Origin: Dyella sp. GSA-30
Lineage (GTDB): Bacteria; Pseudomonadota; Gammaproteobacteria; Xanthomonadales; Rhodanobacteraceae
Reading direction: 5' to 3'
Assembly (NCBI RefSeq): GCF_027924605.1
Contig: NZ_AP027042.1
Span: forward strand, 2,023,524 to 2,087,523
Length of the DNA: 64,000 bases
The notes under the pieces: model-generated
Told to the model about the DNA's origin: nothing
Seen by the model: only the letters and a program-made list of their open reading frames with translations
Database searches by the model: none
Shown: piece after piece, positions 54,766-63,817 of the stretch
How the letters are laid out: each line of letters starts with the position of its first letter
How positions within the stretch are numbered: the first letter of the stretch is position 1
Program-made: the position numbers and the translations under genes

Positions 54766-55803
54766 ATGGATATCGCCGAACTACTTGCCTTCTCGGTGAA
54801 GAACAAGGCATCGGACTTGCACCTGTCCGCCGGCCTGCCGCCGATGATCCGTGTGGACGGCGACGTGCGCCGCATCAATATTCCGGCGCTGGAGCACAAG
54901 CAGGTCCATTCGCTGATCTACGACATCATGTCGGACAAGCAGCGCCGCGACTACGAAGAATTCTTCGAGTGCGACTTCTCGTTCGAAATCCCCGGCCTGG
55001 CGCGCTTCCGCGTCAACGCGTTCAACCAGAACCGTGGTGCCGGTGCGGTGTTCCGTACCATTCCTTCCGAGGTGCTGACCCTGGAAGACCTGGCTGCGCC
55101 GCGCATCTTCCGCGAACTGATCGAGCAGCCGCAGGGCCTGATCCTGGTGACCGGCCCGACCGGCTCGGGCAAGTCGACCACGCTGGCGGCGATGGTCGAT
55201 CACATCAACAAGAACGAATACGGCCATATCCTCACCGTCGAGGATCCGATCGAATTCGTGCACACCTCGCAGAAGTGCCTGGTCAACCAGCGCGAAGTGC
55301 ATCGCGATACGCACGGCTTCAACGAGGCATTGCGTTCGGCGCTGCGCGAAGATCCCGACTTCATCCTGGTCGGCGAGTTGCGCGACCTGGAAACCATCCG
55401 ACTGGCGCTGACCGCTGCCGAAACCGGCCACTTGGTGTTCGGCACGCTGCATACCAGTTCGGCCGCCAAGACCATCGACCGCATCATCGACGTGTTCCCC
55501 GCCGGCGAAAAACCGATGGTCCGCTCGATGCTGTCCGAGTCGCTACGCGCGGTTATCTCGCAGACGCTGATGAAGAAAGTGGGCGGCGGTCGTATCGCGG
55601 CTCACGAGATCATGGTCGGTATTCCGGCGATCCGTAACCTGATCCGCGAGGACAAGGTCGCGCAGATGTATTCGTCGATCCAGACCGGCCAGCAATACGG
55701 CATGCAGACGCTCGACCAGAACCTGCTCGACCTGGTCAAGCGCGGTCTGGTCACGCGTCAGGCGGCCGGTAGCTACGCGAAGAACAAAGAGCAGTTTAAA
55801 TGA
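54766..55803 (+). CDS. pilT: Type IV pilus retraction ATPase PilT
   Basis: 345 residues. Walker A GPTGSGKST at 130-138, Asp box TVEDPIEFVH, Walker B region DPDFILVGELRD, His box ETGHLVFGTLHT and the C-terminal AIRNLIRE motif found in PilT. The hexamer depolymerises pili at the cytoplasmic side and drives twitching. The start MDIAELLAFSVKNKASDLHL is canonical. Followed by pilU after 22 nt. Confidence 0.97.
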   Translation: MDIAELLAFSVKNKASDLHLSAGLPPMIRVDGDVRRINIPALEHKQVHSLIYDIMSDKQRRDYEEFFECDFSFEIPGLARFRVNAFNQNRGAGAVFRTIPSEVLTLEDLAAPRIFRELIEQPQGLILVTGPTGSGKSTTLAAMVDHINKNEYGHILTVEDPIEFVHTSQKCLVNQREVHRDTHGFNEALRSALREDPDFILVGELRDLETIRLALTAAETGHLVFGTLHTSSAAKTIDRIIDVFPAGEKPMVRSMLSESLRAVISQTLMKKVGGGRIAAHEIMVGIPAIRNLIREDKVAQMYSSIQTGQQYGMQTLDQNLLDLVKRGLVTRQAAGSYAKNKEQFK

Positions 55804-55825
55804 GCTGTGACTCGGGAGTTCAGCC

Positions 55826-56992
55826 ATGAGCGATTTCGACTTCACCTCGTTCCTGAAACTGATGGTCCACAAGAAGGCCTCGGACCTTTTCATCACGGCC
55901 GGCATTGCGCCGTCGATGAAGGTGCAGGGGCGCGTGGTGCCGATCACCCAGAGCCCGCTGTCGGCGCAGCAGTCGCGCGACATGGTGCTCAACGTGATGA
56001 CGCCTTCGCAGCGCGAGGAGTTCGAAAAGACTCACGAGTGCCAGTTTGCGATCTCGGCGCAGGGCGTAGGCCGCTTCCGCGTCTCGTGCTTCTACCAGCG
56101 CAATTGCGTCGGCATGGTGCTGCGCCGGATCGAATCGAAGATTCCGACCATCGAAGAGCTGACCCTGCCGCCGGTGATCAAGCAGCTGGCGATGACCAAG
56201 CGCGGCATCATCATCTTCGTCGGCGGTACCGGTACCGGTAAGTCGACCTCGCTCGCCTCGATGATCGGCTACCGCAACCAGAACTCCACCGGCCACATCA
56301 TCACCATCGAAGACCCGATCGAATACGTGCACAAGCACGAGGGCTGCATCATCACGCAGCGCGAGATCGGCATCGATACGGACAACTGGGAAAACGCGCT
56401 GAAGAACACGCTGCGCCAGGCGCCCGACGTGATCATGATCGGCGAAGTGCGTACGCGTGAAACCATGGAATACGCGATCAACTTCTCCGAAACCGGTCAC
56501 CTGTGCCTGTGCACGCTGCATGCGAACAACGCCAACCAGGCACTGGACCGCATCCTGCACTTCTTCGCCGAGGATCGCCGCCAGCAGTTGTTCATGGACT
56601 TGTCCCTGAACCTCAAGGGCATCGTCGCGCAGCAGCTGATCCCGACACCGGACGGCAAGGCGCGTCGCGTGGCGGTGGAAGTCATGCTGGGTACGCCGCT
56701 GGTGCAGGATTACATCCGTCAGGGCGAGATCCACAAGCTCAAGGAAGTGATGAAGGAATCGACCAACCTGGGCATGAAGACCTTCGACCAGAGCCTGGTC
56801 GAGCTCTATCACGCCGGTGAGATCTCCTACGAAGACGCTCTGCGTCACGCCGACAGCTCCAACGAAGTGCGCCTGCGCATCAAGCTCGCGCAGGGCGGCG
56901 ATGCACATACCCTGTCGCAGGGTCTCGATGGCGTGGAGCTGGAAGAGACACGCGACAGCCAGAACTTCGGTGGTGGCTTGTACCAGCGCTGA
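55826..56992 (+). CDS. pilU: Type IV pilus retraction ATPase PilU
   Basis: 388 residues, PilT paralogue. Walker A GGTGTGKST, Asp box TIEDPIEYVH, Walker B DVIMIGEVRTRETMEYA, and the C-terminal extension ending SLDGVELEE-type, typical of PilU. It helps PilT-dependent retraction under load. It ends 11 nt before the convergent usher gene, so the two operons meet tail to tail with almost no spacer. Confidence 0.96.
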   Translation: MSDFDFTSFLKLMVHKKASDLFITAGIAPSMKVQGRVVPITQSPLSAQQSRDMVLNVMTPSQREEFEKTHECQFAISAQGVGRFRVSCFYQRNCVGMVLRRIESKIPTIEELTLPPVIKQLAMTKRGIIIFVGGTGTGKSTSLASMIGYRNQNSTGHIITIEDPIEYVHKHEGCIITQREIGIDTDNWENALKNTLRQAPDVIMIGEVRTRETMEYAINFSETGHLCLCTLHANNANQALDRILHFFAEDRRQQLFMDLSLNLKGIVAQQLIPTPDGKARRVAVEVMLGTPLVQDYIRQGEIHKLKEVMKESTNLGMKTFDQSLVELYHAGEISYEDALRHADSSNEVRLRIKLAQGGDAHTLSQGLDGVELEETRDSQNFGGGLYQR

Positions 56993-57003
56993 GCTGCCGG
57001 GTT

Positions 57004-59397
57004 TCAACGACAGGTAGCGTTGGACTCCTCATAAGGGCGATTCGGGTCGAATCGCTCAGGGGCTTTGTAGTCCAATCCGCAGAGGTGTCCTTCGCTCGTC
57101 TTGAGTTGCAAGCGGGCACCGATCTGGTCGTTTGTCAGCATGATATTTCCGCTGTCTGCGACGGTACTTACCAGCTTGCCGGATATGTCCAGGACGGCGC
57201 TCCCCTGTGGTGCGGGCCGACCGTCCGCCATGGATGCGGTCAAGATCAGTTGACGGACCTGGGACGCATCTACGGTTCGGCGGATAACACTGCCGCGCGC
57301 AGGGGAGAGCTCTACGGTGCTGCTGGCGACGCGATACGTTATGGGAATGCTTTTGCCATCGACATATGCCGTTTGTGTTTGATAAGGCGACAACTGGGGA
57401 ATGAGGCTGTATCCATGCTTGTTGGTCACCGTTGCGCCGCCCGGGCCGCGGAGGCGCAGGCCGGCAAGTTCCGGGAAACGCATAACGGCAAACGTATCCG
57501 TCAATGGTGAGGGGGAGAAAAGTAGATTCCGGTCGGCCAATACCATGCCGCCGGACGCATGGATACTTCCAGATCGCGACGATCGACCGACAGAGAAGCT
57601 TGCACTGGATCGGGCGAAACGATTGTTGAGCGATGTATAGGCTCCCAGCCGTGTGCTACCAGCGTTGTCTTGCGTGGCTTGAAAGCGATAGCTACCTCGG
57701 CTATCCGGGAGCGCATTCGAATAGCTGGCGGTGACACTACGATAGTTTCCGCTGGCTTGCGCGCTGTGTTGCCATCGAGCGGTTCCCAACGGGATGTCGA
57801 CATTCAAGAATAGCGTTTGCCAACGGTTTCCATCGTGTTGAGCCGTTAGATTCCAAGTGGACGACTTCATCTTCCAGCTTGCTGTGAACGCGTGGCGGAC
57901 GGGAGCAAGCCACGCGGTGGCCTGGTTCAGCGATAACGAATAGCTATAGGTACCCCATCCGGGCGAGAACCACGCGAGCGAAGATGTCATTGCGCGTTGC
58001 GACGATGAAGGAATGGCGCGCTGAGCGCTTACCCCAGGCAGTCGCCATAAACCTTGTTCGGGCGTTGCAAAGCGCCGCGAACGCACGAGCACGGATGTAT
58101 TTGCCACTATCTGCGGTGTAAGAGCCCAGGACCCATTGGCCGATAGTTCGACGCCTGCGCCAAACGACGGTGTCTTGGACGCGCGGAGGTTTACTCCCGC
58201 ACTGCGGCCTTTGTCGGGGTGGCTGGTATTCACGGAAATAGCGGCCGAACGATAACCTTCAGACCAGAGCAGGCCAAGCGATCCACTGGTGCGGGGAGTA
58301 AGCGGTGTACCCCGTTCCATGGTGAGGACCATCGGCGCGTGACGATCGCTGCCGCCGGCTCGGTAATCGGGCATATATCTACCCGCGCCGAACTGAAACG
58401 AAGCCACTTGCGTCACATACGCAGCGCCAGGCGGTACAGGGATGCTCAGTAATTGCCGATGTCCGCTCTCCTCGGTGATCGCGACCTCCATGTCGATGCC
58501 TGGAACAACGCCCGGTATGGATGAAAGTGAGAAGGGTCCGGGAGGCACGACGGTGCGATACCTTAGTTGTCCATGCTGGCGAATTTCGACAATGGCCTGC
58601 GTTTGCACTACACCTGTCGCTACCGCGGATGAGGCGCCTTGCTGAGATTGAGCGGTATCCGATGCGATCTGTACGCCCGTGAGGGGAAGACCACCCCATG
58701 AGAAGGTGCTACTGGTAAAGCGCCCTGCCTGAAAAATTGCGGATAGGGGTTCGATGGCTTTGGCGATGTACGCGCCTTCGTTCCAATAGCGACTTGTCCC
58801 CTGATAACGCGAATAGTAGGCCTTGGCGCGCAGGGTCCACCCGCTTACGTTGATGCCCGGCTCAAGTCGGGCATCAAAATAGTTCCAGTGGTGAGAGCGG
58901 TATTTGGACTGCGTTGCTTGAACATCGTAGTTAAGTAGAACCGCCTGTCCGCCGCGATCGAAACCATCGTGGTTTGGCGGCAATGCCGTGTCGGCTACCA
59001 GCAGCTCGATAGACGAGCGGGATGGATCCAGTGTCAGTTGGAGATGTTGCGAGGGCCTGCCGGGCGTCAGACAACCGGCAGGCATGTGTTCGCCGCGTAT
59101 GCGTAGTTGCGTCCATAGGCGGTCGTCAAAACAAGGAAAGCCTTCCTCATTGAAGCTCAACTCCAAACTTTGAGGAGGTAGGCCATTAACACTTACCAAG
59201 ACCGGCTGCACGCCGGGAAGGAAATGTGGTTTGTCGCGAAAATAAGTGGCTATTTCGTCGGGAAATCCGCGTGCGCGAAGGAGGTCCGCATCGAAATCGA
59301 CCGGGCCGCCATGGGGAGCCGCGCAGCATGGTTTTGTTGCGAGGCAGGTCGAAAGCAGTGCGGTCGAAAAAACAACTCGAGATATCTTGATCGACAT
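57004..59397 (-). CDS. Fimbrial outer-membrane usher
   Basis: 797 residues. Signal peptide to about residue 27, an N-terminal chaperone-binding domain (FDADLLRARGFPDE), a 24-strand beta-barrel with a plug (GGLPLTGVQIASDTA, VVPPGPFSLSSIPGV are classic usher blocks) and C-terminal domains including GYSLIPQLSPYQTQTAYVD. Shorter than FimD (about 830-870) by roughly 50 residues. Secretes and anchors pilins delivered by the chaperone at 60190. Third gene of a minus-strand operon. Poorer in G+C than the pil genes. Confidence 0.93.
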   Translation of the reverse strand: MSIKISRVVFSTALLSTCLATKPCCAAPHGGPVDFDADLLRARGFPDEIATYFRDKPHFLPGVQPVLVSVNGLPPQSLELSFNEEGFPCFDDRLWTQLRIRGEHMPAGCLTPGRPSQHLQLTLDPSRSSIELLVADTALPPNHDGFDRGGQAVLLNYDVQATQSKYRSHHWNYFDARLEPGINVSGWTLRAKAYYSRYQGTSRYWNEGAYIAKAIEPLSAIFQAGRFTSSTFSWGGLPLTGVQIASDTAQSQQGASSAVATGVVQTQAIVEIRQHGQLRYRTVVPPGPFSLSSIPGVVPGIDMEVAITEESGHRQLLSIPVPPGAAYVTQVASFQFGAGRYMPDYRAGGSDRHAPMVLTMERGTPLTPRTSGSLGLLWSEGYRSAAISVNTSHPDKGRSAGVNLRASKTPSFGAGVELSANGSWALTPQIVANTSVLVRSRRFATPEQGLWRLPGVSAQRAIPSSSQRAMTSSLAWFSPGWGTYSYSLSLNQATAWLAPVRHAFTASWKMKSSTWNLTAQHDGNRWQTLFLNVDIPLGTARWQHSAQASGNYRSVTASYSNALPDSRGSYRFQATQDNAGSTRLGAYTSLNNRFARSSASFSVGRSSRSGSIHASGGMVLADRNLLFSPSPLTDTFAVMRFPELAGLRLRGPGGATVTNKHGYSLIPQLSPYQTQTAYVDGKSIPITYRVASSTVELSPARGSVIRRTVDASQVRQLILTASMADGRPAPQGSAVLDISGKLVSTVADSGNIMLTNDQIGARLQLKTSEGHLCGLDYKAPERFDPNRPYEESNATCR

Positions 59398-59475
59398 GTG
59401 ACTCCGTTCATCATGGCGATGGATTAATTTGATGGTGGTGCGTGACCAGCTTTTTTTCTACACGCGGATATTGAC

Positions 59476-60102
59476 TTATAGGCCTTGCTTAATGGTCAGC
59501 GTCAAATGGCCCTTCAATGGTGTGCCGTCCGGAGGCAGTCCCGCCATTTCACTTTCTGTTGCAAGCCTGGGGTTTACTTCAAGGTCTACTTTGAACTGCC
59601 GACCACTAGCTGGTAGGTTTCCATTGTCCAAGCGCATCCAGGTGCTGTGCGCCCCTTTTCTGAGAAGAGCAGTCGCGCTACCTTGGGGAGCAACGGTGTA
59701 AGTGGAAAAGAGCGCATCTTGACCGTCGACGGCAGGATTTTTTGCTGTAACTGTATAGGAGCCCAATTTCCCGGTGCTATTTACATTCCCAAGTCCGAAA
59801 TTCCGATCGCCTAGCTCTGACGAGCTGGCGCTCTCAAGATCCGCCGTTGTGAGTGTGACGTAAGTTAATATGTCGCATGCCACCGTCCATGTGGCAGTCT
59901 GAGATTGAAGAGGGGTGGTTTGGTTTTTTCTAACGAGTGAAGACGAGATAGTGCCAAGGTCGTAAGTTCCACCATTTGATACATCTACGGAGCATTTGCC
60001 AGAGTCTCCAAAGACGCCAATGACATTAAGATCGGCGACTTGAGCATGAGATTCGAAGGCTGTCGCAATCAAGGCGGTTAAAGCTAGTATTTTTTTGTTC
60101 AC
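59476..60102 (-). CDS. Fimbrial structural protein, DUF1120-like pilin
   Basis: 208 residues starting at a GTG with GAGG seven bases upstream. Signal peptide (KKILALTALIATAFESHAQ), then a beta-rich domain with GKCSVDVSNGGTYDLG and ATWTVACDI: the two Cys could form the usual pilin disulfide, and the C-terminal strands end HLTLTIKQGL. Resembles DUF1120 proteins found in chaperone-usher operons. Probably the only pilin subunit of this operon. A+T-rich coding sequence. Confidence 0.78.
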   Translation of the reverse strand: MNKKILALTALIATAFESHAQVADLNVIGVFGDSGKCSVDVSNGGTYDLGTISSSLVRKNQTTPLQSQTATWTVACDILTYVTLTTADLESASSSELGDRNFGLGNVNSTGKLGSYTVTAKNPAVDGQDALFSTYTVAPQGSATALLRKGAHSTWMRLDNGNLPASGRQFKVDLEVNPRLATESEMAGLPPDGTPLKGHLTLTIKQGL

Positions 60103-60189
60103 GATGAAACCTCGCTGAGTTTGAATGACGTTGTTCGATGCGCTGCATTTGCGTTGGTGATCGCGCTGATCAAGCGTGACCGGCATCGG

Positions 60190-60891
60190 TCAGTCGCTGC
60201 CGATGTTTTTGACAGTGATGGTTATGGGTGTGAGTACGGATCCTCGTCTATTCATAGGGGTGATACGTATACGTTCTGGTTTGTCTGACAAGCGATGGCT
60301 TGTGACCTCTCCTGGCATGAGATAAGGCAGCTTCAAGGGGATGTCCGCGGCTTGAGGTTGAGTCTGTAGGCTGGGCAGTAGACGTACGACGTGTTTGCCT
60401 GTGTTTCGTATTTCGAGCCTGCCATCCTCATGGCGGACGGTTAGATCTCGCCAGGGCTCGTCCGTCGTCGCAATGGATTTCGGATAGATCATCAGCGGTA
60501 TGATCTGTTTTATATTGATTGTCGCGGCGCTTTGTTTTTTAACGGGTATGGCCTCGAACGAGGCTTCCAGCATGTGTTCTTCCTGCAGCGCTTCGCCTTC
60601 TCGAAGCACGTAATGGATAAGCTGACTCTGACGCGGCTCGATGCGCGTTATGGGCGGGGTGACAAGAAGACGATCGGCGATGTCGTCTTCTTTCAAGTTT
60701 TTGACCTTGCTAATAACAAGAATGGGATCGTCGCCGGTATTGGTGACGTTGAAGGCAGCCCTGCCTTCATCCTCGTAAAGGAGAACGCTGCCGGCTTCCA
60801 GGGCAAACGTTGCCGCGTGACCATTTGCGGTCACGAACAAAAAGAGTACGACGAACCTCTGTGCGAGGCTCAATGATGTTCGCCAATCCAT
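60190..60891 (-). CDS. Periplasmic fimbrial chaperone (PapD family)
   Basis: 233 residues. Signal peptide to about residue 27; two Ig-like domains. YEDEGRAAFNVTNTGDDPILV and LVTPPITRIEPRQSQLIHYVL (the G1 strand/Arg-rich loop) are typical, as is IPLMIYPKS. It caps pilin subunits by donor-strand complementation and hands them to the usher. First gene of the operon; GGAGA lies seven bases before the ATG. Confidence 0.9.
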   Translation of the reverse strand: MDWRTSLSLAQRFVVLFLFVTANGHAATFALEAGSVLLYEDEGRAAFNVTNTGDDPILVISKVKNLKEDDIADRLLVTPPITRIEPRQSQLIHYVLREGEALQEEHMLEASFEAIPVKKQSAATINIKQIIPLMIYPKSIATTDEPWRDLTVRHEDGRLEIRNTGKHVVRLLPSLQTQPQAADIPLKLPYLMPGEVTSHRLSDKPERIRITPMNRRGSVLTPITITVKNIGSD

Positions 60892-61032
60892 GGCTTGTCT
60901 CCATTGAGAGTGCAGCTATGCCGCTCAGTGTGGAAAGAGTATCGCCGACGAATTGCGATGTCTGTCGGATCGACCAATGTTTTTTTAGGTGTTCTATATC
61001 GATTTAATGCATGCCTTCCGACGCAAAAAAGA

Positions 61033-61062
61033 CAAAAAAGAAGGGATCCTAAGATCCCTTCT
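61033..61062 (-). terminator. Intrinsic terminator of the BON gene
   Basis: AGAAGGGATC (61039-61048) and GATCCCTTCT (61053-61062) form a perfect 10-bp stem with a 4-nt loop; on the minus strand a T6 run follows. About 60 nt after the BON gene stop. Confidence 0.88.
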
Positions 61063-61119
61063 GGTGTTGCGTTGTCACTGGCGCGGCGGCCGGATCGCCG
61101 GCTTTCAGTCGCTCGACGA

Positions 61120-61491
61120 TTAGCTCGATGCCGGCGAAGCGCTGACCGTCAGGCCGCTGGCGTCCACACTCTTGACGCCCTTTATCTTCTTGGCGATCGC
61201 GGTTGCATGTGCCTTTTCCTTGGCGGTAGCTACAGTGCCGCTCAAGGTGACCACGCCCTCAGTAGTGCTTACCGAGATATCGCTGGCCTTGACGGCCTTG
61301 TTGGCGGCAAATTCGGATTTCACCTTGGTGGTGATCCAGGCATCGTCGACTTTGCCGGGCACGGTCTGGTTATCCGACGACTTGCTCATGCTGGCGCCGG
61401 AATCCTGAGCGACGGCCTGGGTGACCGGAATCGCGCCAAACGCAGCGATAAAACCAGCAGCGATCAGAGTCTTGCGAATTGAAAAGGACAT
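61120..61491 (-). CDS. BON domain periplasmic protein (OsmY-like)
   Basis: 123 residues: signal peptide (SIRKTLIAAGFIAAFGAIPVTQAVAQ) and one BON domain (about 53-118) with DDAWITTKVKSEFAANKAV, EGVVTLSGTVATAKEKAHA and VKSVDASGLTV. OsmY relatives bind membranes or phospholipids in the periplasm and often rise under osmotic or stationary-phase stress. The AAGGAGGT before the ATG 61491 is a near-perfect ribosome-binding site. OsmY itself carries two BON domains; this has one. Confidence 0.9.
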   Translation of the reverse strand: MSFSIRKTLIAAGFIAAFGAIPVTQAVAQDSGASMSKSSDNQTVPGKVDDAWITTKVKSEFAANKAVKASDISVSTTEGVVTLSGTVATAKEKAHATAIAKKIKGVKSVDASGLTVSASPASS

Positions 61492-61698
61492 GGCGACCTC
61501 CTTGCATTGGGGAAGATGCTGTCTTGCAAGACAGACGGTATGCCGAACTGGACAGTGACCGTGATCCCATGGCAACAGGAAGGAAGTGAACGCGATGTGC
61601 CCATCGCTTGCTTGCGTTCAGGCGAAAAGCGGGAATGCGAAATTGGCGTGCTTGAGTTGTACAAAGTTTGCTATTGCGCTCATCGTTGCAGCAGGAAT

Positions 61699-61789
61699 GC
61701 AATCTTTGTAGGAGCGACTTCAGTCGCGACAGGTCGTGATGTAATTGTGGATCGCGATTGAAATCGCTCCTACAAAATCAGGTGGCTTT
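61699..61789. repeat. REP element (TGTAGGAGCGACTTCAGTCGCGAC type), copy 2
   Basis: Same element as 33764-33854, with the same flanks GCAATCTTTGTAGG and CAGGTGGCTTT; the inner loop differs and the right arm has changed (ATCGCGATTGAAATCGCTCC). It lies in a 370-nt gap (61492-61861) that otherwise holds no gene apart from the terminator at its right end. Confidence 0.82.
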
Positions 61790-61807
61790 AGAGAGTTGCT
61801 CGGCCGC

Positions 61808-61837
61808 CAAAAAAAACGGGGCGCCGAAGCGCCCCGT
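61808..61837 (-). terminator. Intrinsic terminator of the lipoprotein gene
   Basis: ACGGGGCGC (61816-61824) and GCGCCCCGT (61829-61837) around CGAA; on the minus strand T8 follows. It lies 25 nt after the stop of the gene at 61862. Confidence 0.9.
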
Positions 61838-61861
61838 CGAGTATCGCAATCGCGTTGTCGC

Positions 61862-63634
61862 TTACTTCAGTTCAACGCTGTTGGTGATCACCAGGCCGTG
61901 CTCGTCGACATGCATCTCGCCGGAGAGATCCTTCACGCGCGCAGCCTGTTGACGCATCGATTCAAACTGCGCCTTCGAACGTGCGGCAGCCTGCTGCTGT
62001 TCCTTGACCGCATCGGTGTCGGCAGCATCGTCGTCGCTCTTGCCCATGTTGGCGGTGAGTTGCGCCAGCTGTTCGGACTTGGCTTCCATCGCCTGCACCC
62101 AAGTCTGGTACATGTCGCCGGTCAGATGCATGCGCATCATGCGGCCGGCGTCGCCTTCGGATGCCTTGAGCATGTCGCCGAGCTTGCTGTCTTCACCGGT
62201 GCCGATGCCAAGCACCAGGGCCTTGTCGCTTGTCGCCACCCATGCAGGTTGGCCGAGCGTAGCGGTCATGTCGGCGGGCAGTGCCACCGGCTTGCCGTCG
62301 TTGGTCAGCTTGAGCTGGCCCAGCGCCGGCATGGCCATCTGACCCATCGCGATCAGGCCGGTCGGGTTGCTGGAAGCTATCAGCACGCGGCCGCTGAATT
62401 TGGGCAGCGTGGCGTTCGGATCGGGTGCAAAGGTATCGAGCACGATGCGCAGGCCCTGCATGTCGCCGAAGGGTGGCATCGCAGCACGCTGAGCCAGCTG
62501 ACCGATCTTGGCGAACTGGTCGTTCATGTCGAGCAGTGCGGGGCAGGTGAAAGGCTTGGCGGCCACGGCATCGGCCTGCGCCGACCAGAACGTGCGTACA
62601 TCCTTCATCGGCAGCGCGATGCTGAGATCGAACGGTGCGTCGCCGCTGCTACCCAGGCCCGGCAAGCCGACCTTCAGGCCGGAGAATGCCTTGACGATGT
62701 CATCGGCCAGCGCCAGATCCACGCGCGCCGACTGCTGCTTGCTGTCGAGCGTGGTGTAACCGAAGCTCATCGACGGTACGCGTGCAGCGATGCGTGCCGC
62801 GTCGGCCTGACAGGTCGGCGGAATCTGCATCTGATTGGCGACTGGCTCGCCGGTCTTGGCCGCTTCGCTTTCCGCGTGTGCCTTGAACATCGCGCTGAAG
62901 AACGGGTCCTTGCCGCCGGATACCAGTGCCAGGGTACGGGCGACGTCGAGTTGGCCGACGGCATAGGGCTTGTAACCCTTGTCCTTGGCCAGGGTTTCCA
63001 GGCGGCCGTCTTCCTGCAGGCTCTTGGCCGGACGATCCAGGCCCAGCGCCTGACGCAGCATCGACTCGGAGGCATCAGCCGGCAACAACGCCGCAACGGC
63101 CTGCTTGCCGACGACGGCTAGGATGACCTGGGTGCCGGCTTCGGTCGACACGTGCTTACGGTAGGACTGACCACCGACGCTCGCCGTGTCGAGCTTTTTG
63201 CCATAGGCCGTTTCCAGGCGGCCGACAAAGGCTTCGAATGCCTTCGGGTCGCTCAGCTCGATACGCGCCACCGGCGAAAGGCCCAGGCCGTAGAACGCCG
63301 AGTAGCCTTTCACATCCAGTCCGGTGTTCTGCGCAAAGGCCTCGGCGGTCTTGCCGTCGATCTCGGCGATAAAGGCCTTGAACAGACGTGCGTTGTCCGG
63401 ATCCTTTATCTCGTCGGCAGCCGCTTTCATCTGCGCGACCTGGCCCGGCAACTGCGCATCGGCCTGGCTCAACAAGGCGGCGCGGGTGCTGTCATCCAGT
63501 ACATCGAGGTTGGCAATGACATAAGGCGTATCGGCGGGCACGAAGGCCAGCGGAGCATCTTTGTCCTTGTGTGCGCAGGCGGCCAGCAATACGCCGGCAA
63601 AGCCCAGCGCGAAAAAGCGCGTCGTCGATCGCAT
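61862..63634 (-). CDS. Large predicted lipoprotein of unknown function
   Basis: 590 residues. Lipobox LLAAC at about 16-20 anchors it in the envelope. The first ~100 residues (AFVPADTPYVIANLDVLDD) and three further blocks of similar type (FDLSIALPMKDVRTFW, LDTFAPDPNATLPKFSGRVLIASSN) resemble a chain of alpha/beta modules, and the last ~120 residues are coiled-coil-like (EAKSEQLAQLTANM, AARSKAQFESMRQQAARV). I do not recognise a family, although the plan seems normal for a conserved xanthomonad protein. Own transcription unit with a terminator. Confidence 0.78.
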   Translation of the reverse strand: MRSTTRFFALGFAGVLLAACAHKDKDAPLAFVPADTPYVIANLDVLDDSTRAALLSQADAQLPGQVAQMKAAADEIKDPDNARLFKAFIAEIDGKTAEAFAQNTGLDVKGYSAFYGLGLSPVARIELSDPKAFEAFVGRLETAYGKKLDTASVGGQSYRKHVSTEAGTQVILAVVGKQAVAALLPADASESMLRQALGLDRPAKSLQEDGRLETLAKDKGYKPYAVGQLDVARTLALVSGGKDPFFSAMFKAHAESEAAKTGEPVANQMQIPPTCQADAARIAARVPSMSFGYTTLDSKQQSARVDLALADDIVKAFSGLKVGLPGLGSSGDAPFDLSIALPMKDVRTFWSAQADAVAAKPFTCPALLDMNDQFAKIGQLAQRAAMPPFGDMQGLRIVLDTFAPDPNATLPKFSGRVLIASSNPTGLIAMGQMAMPALGQLKLTNDGKPVALPADMTATLGQPAWVATSDKALVLGIGTGEDSKLGDMLKASEGDAGRMMRMHLTGDMYQTWVQAMEAKSEQLAQLTANMGKSDDDAADTDAVKEQQQAAARSKAQFESMRQQAARVKDLSGEMHVDEHGLVITNSVELK

Positions 63635-63817
63635 CTTGATTCCCTAGTTTGAAGATGATGTTGCGCTGCGCATTATGCCTGCTTTACGGGCTGTCATAAC
63701 GTGTAGCTAACAAAGATGATCGTGCTTGCTTTCAGTTTGACGACGCGCGCTTGATTTTATTGATGTCAATCATCATCTAATATGGCGAGTTTTCCAAGAC
63801 CACCCCTCGAGGTCGCC

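Noticed and set aside
63750-63785. Palindrome-like ATTGA-TG-TCAAT before the thiolase gene as a FadR/PsrA-type operator
   Set aside because: Only five-base arms in an A+T-rich stretch; too short to call.
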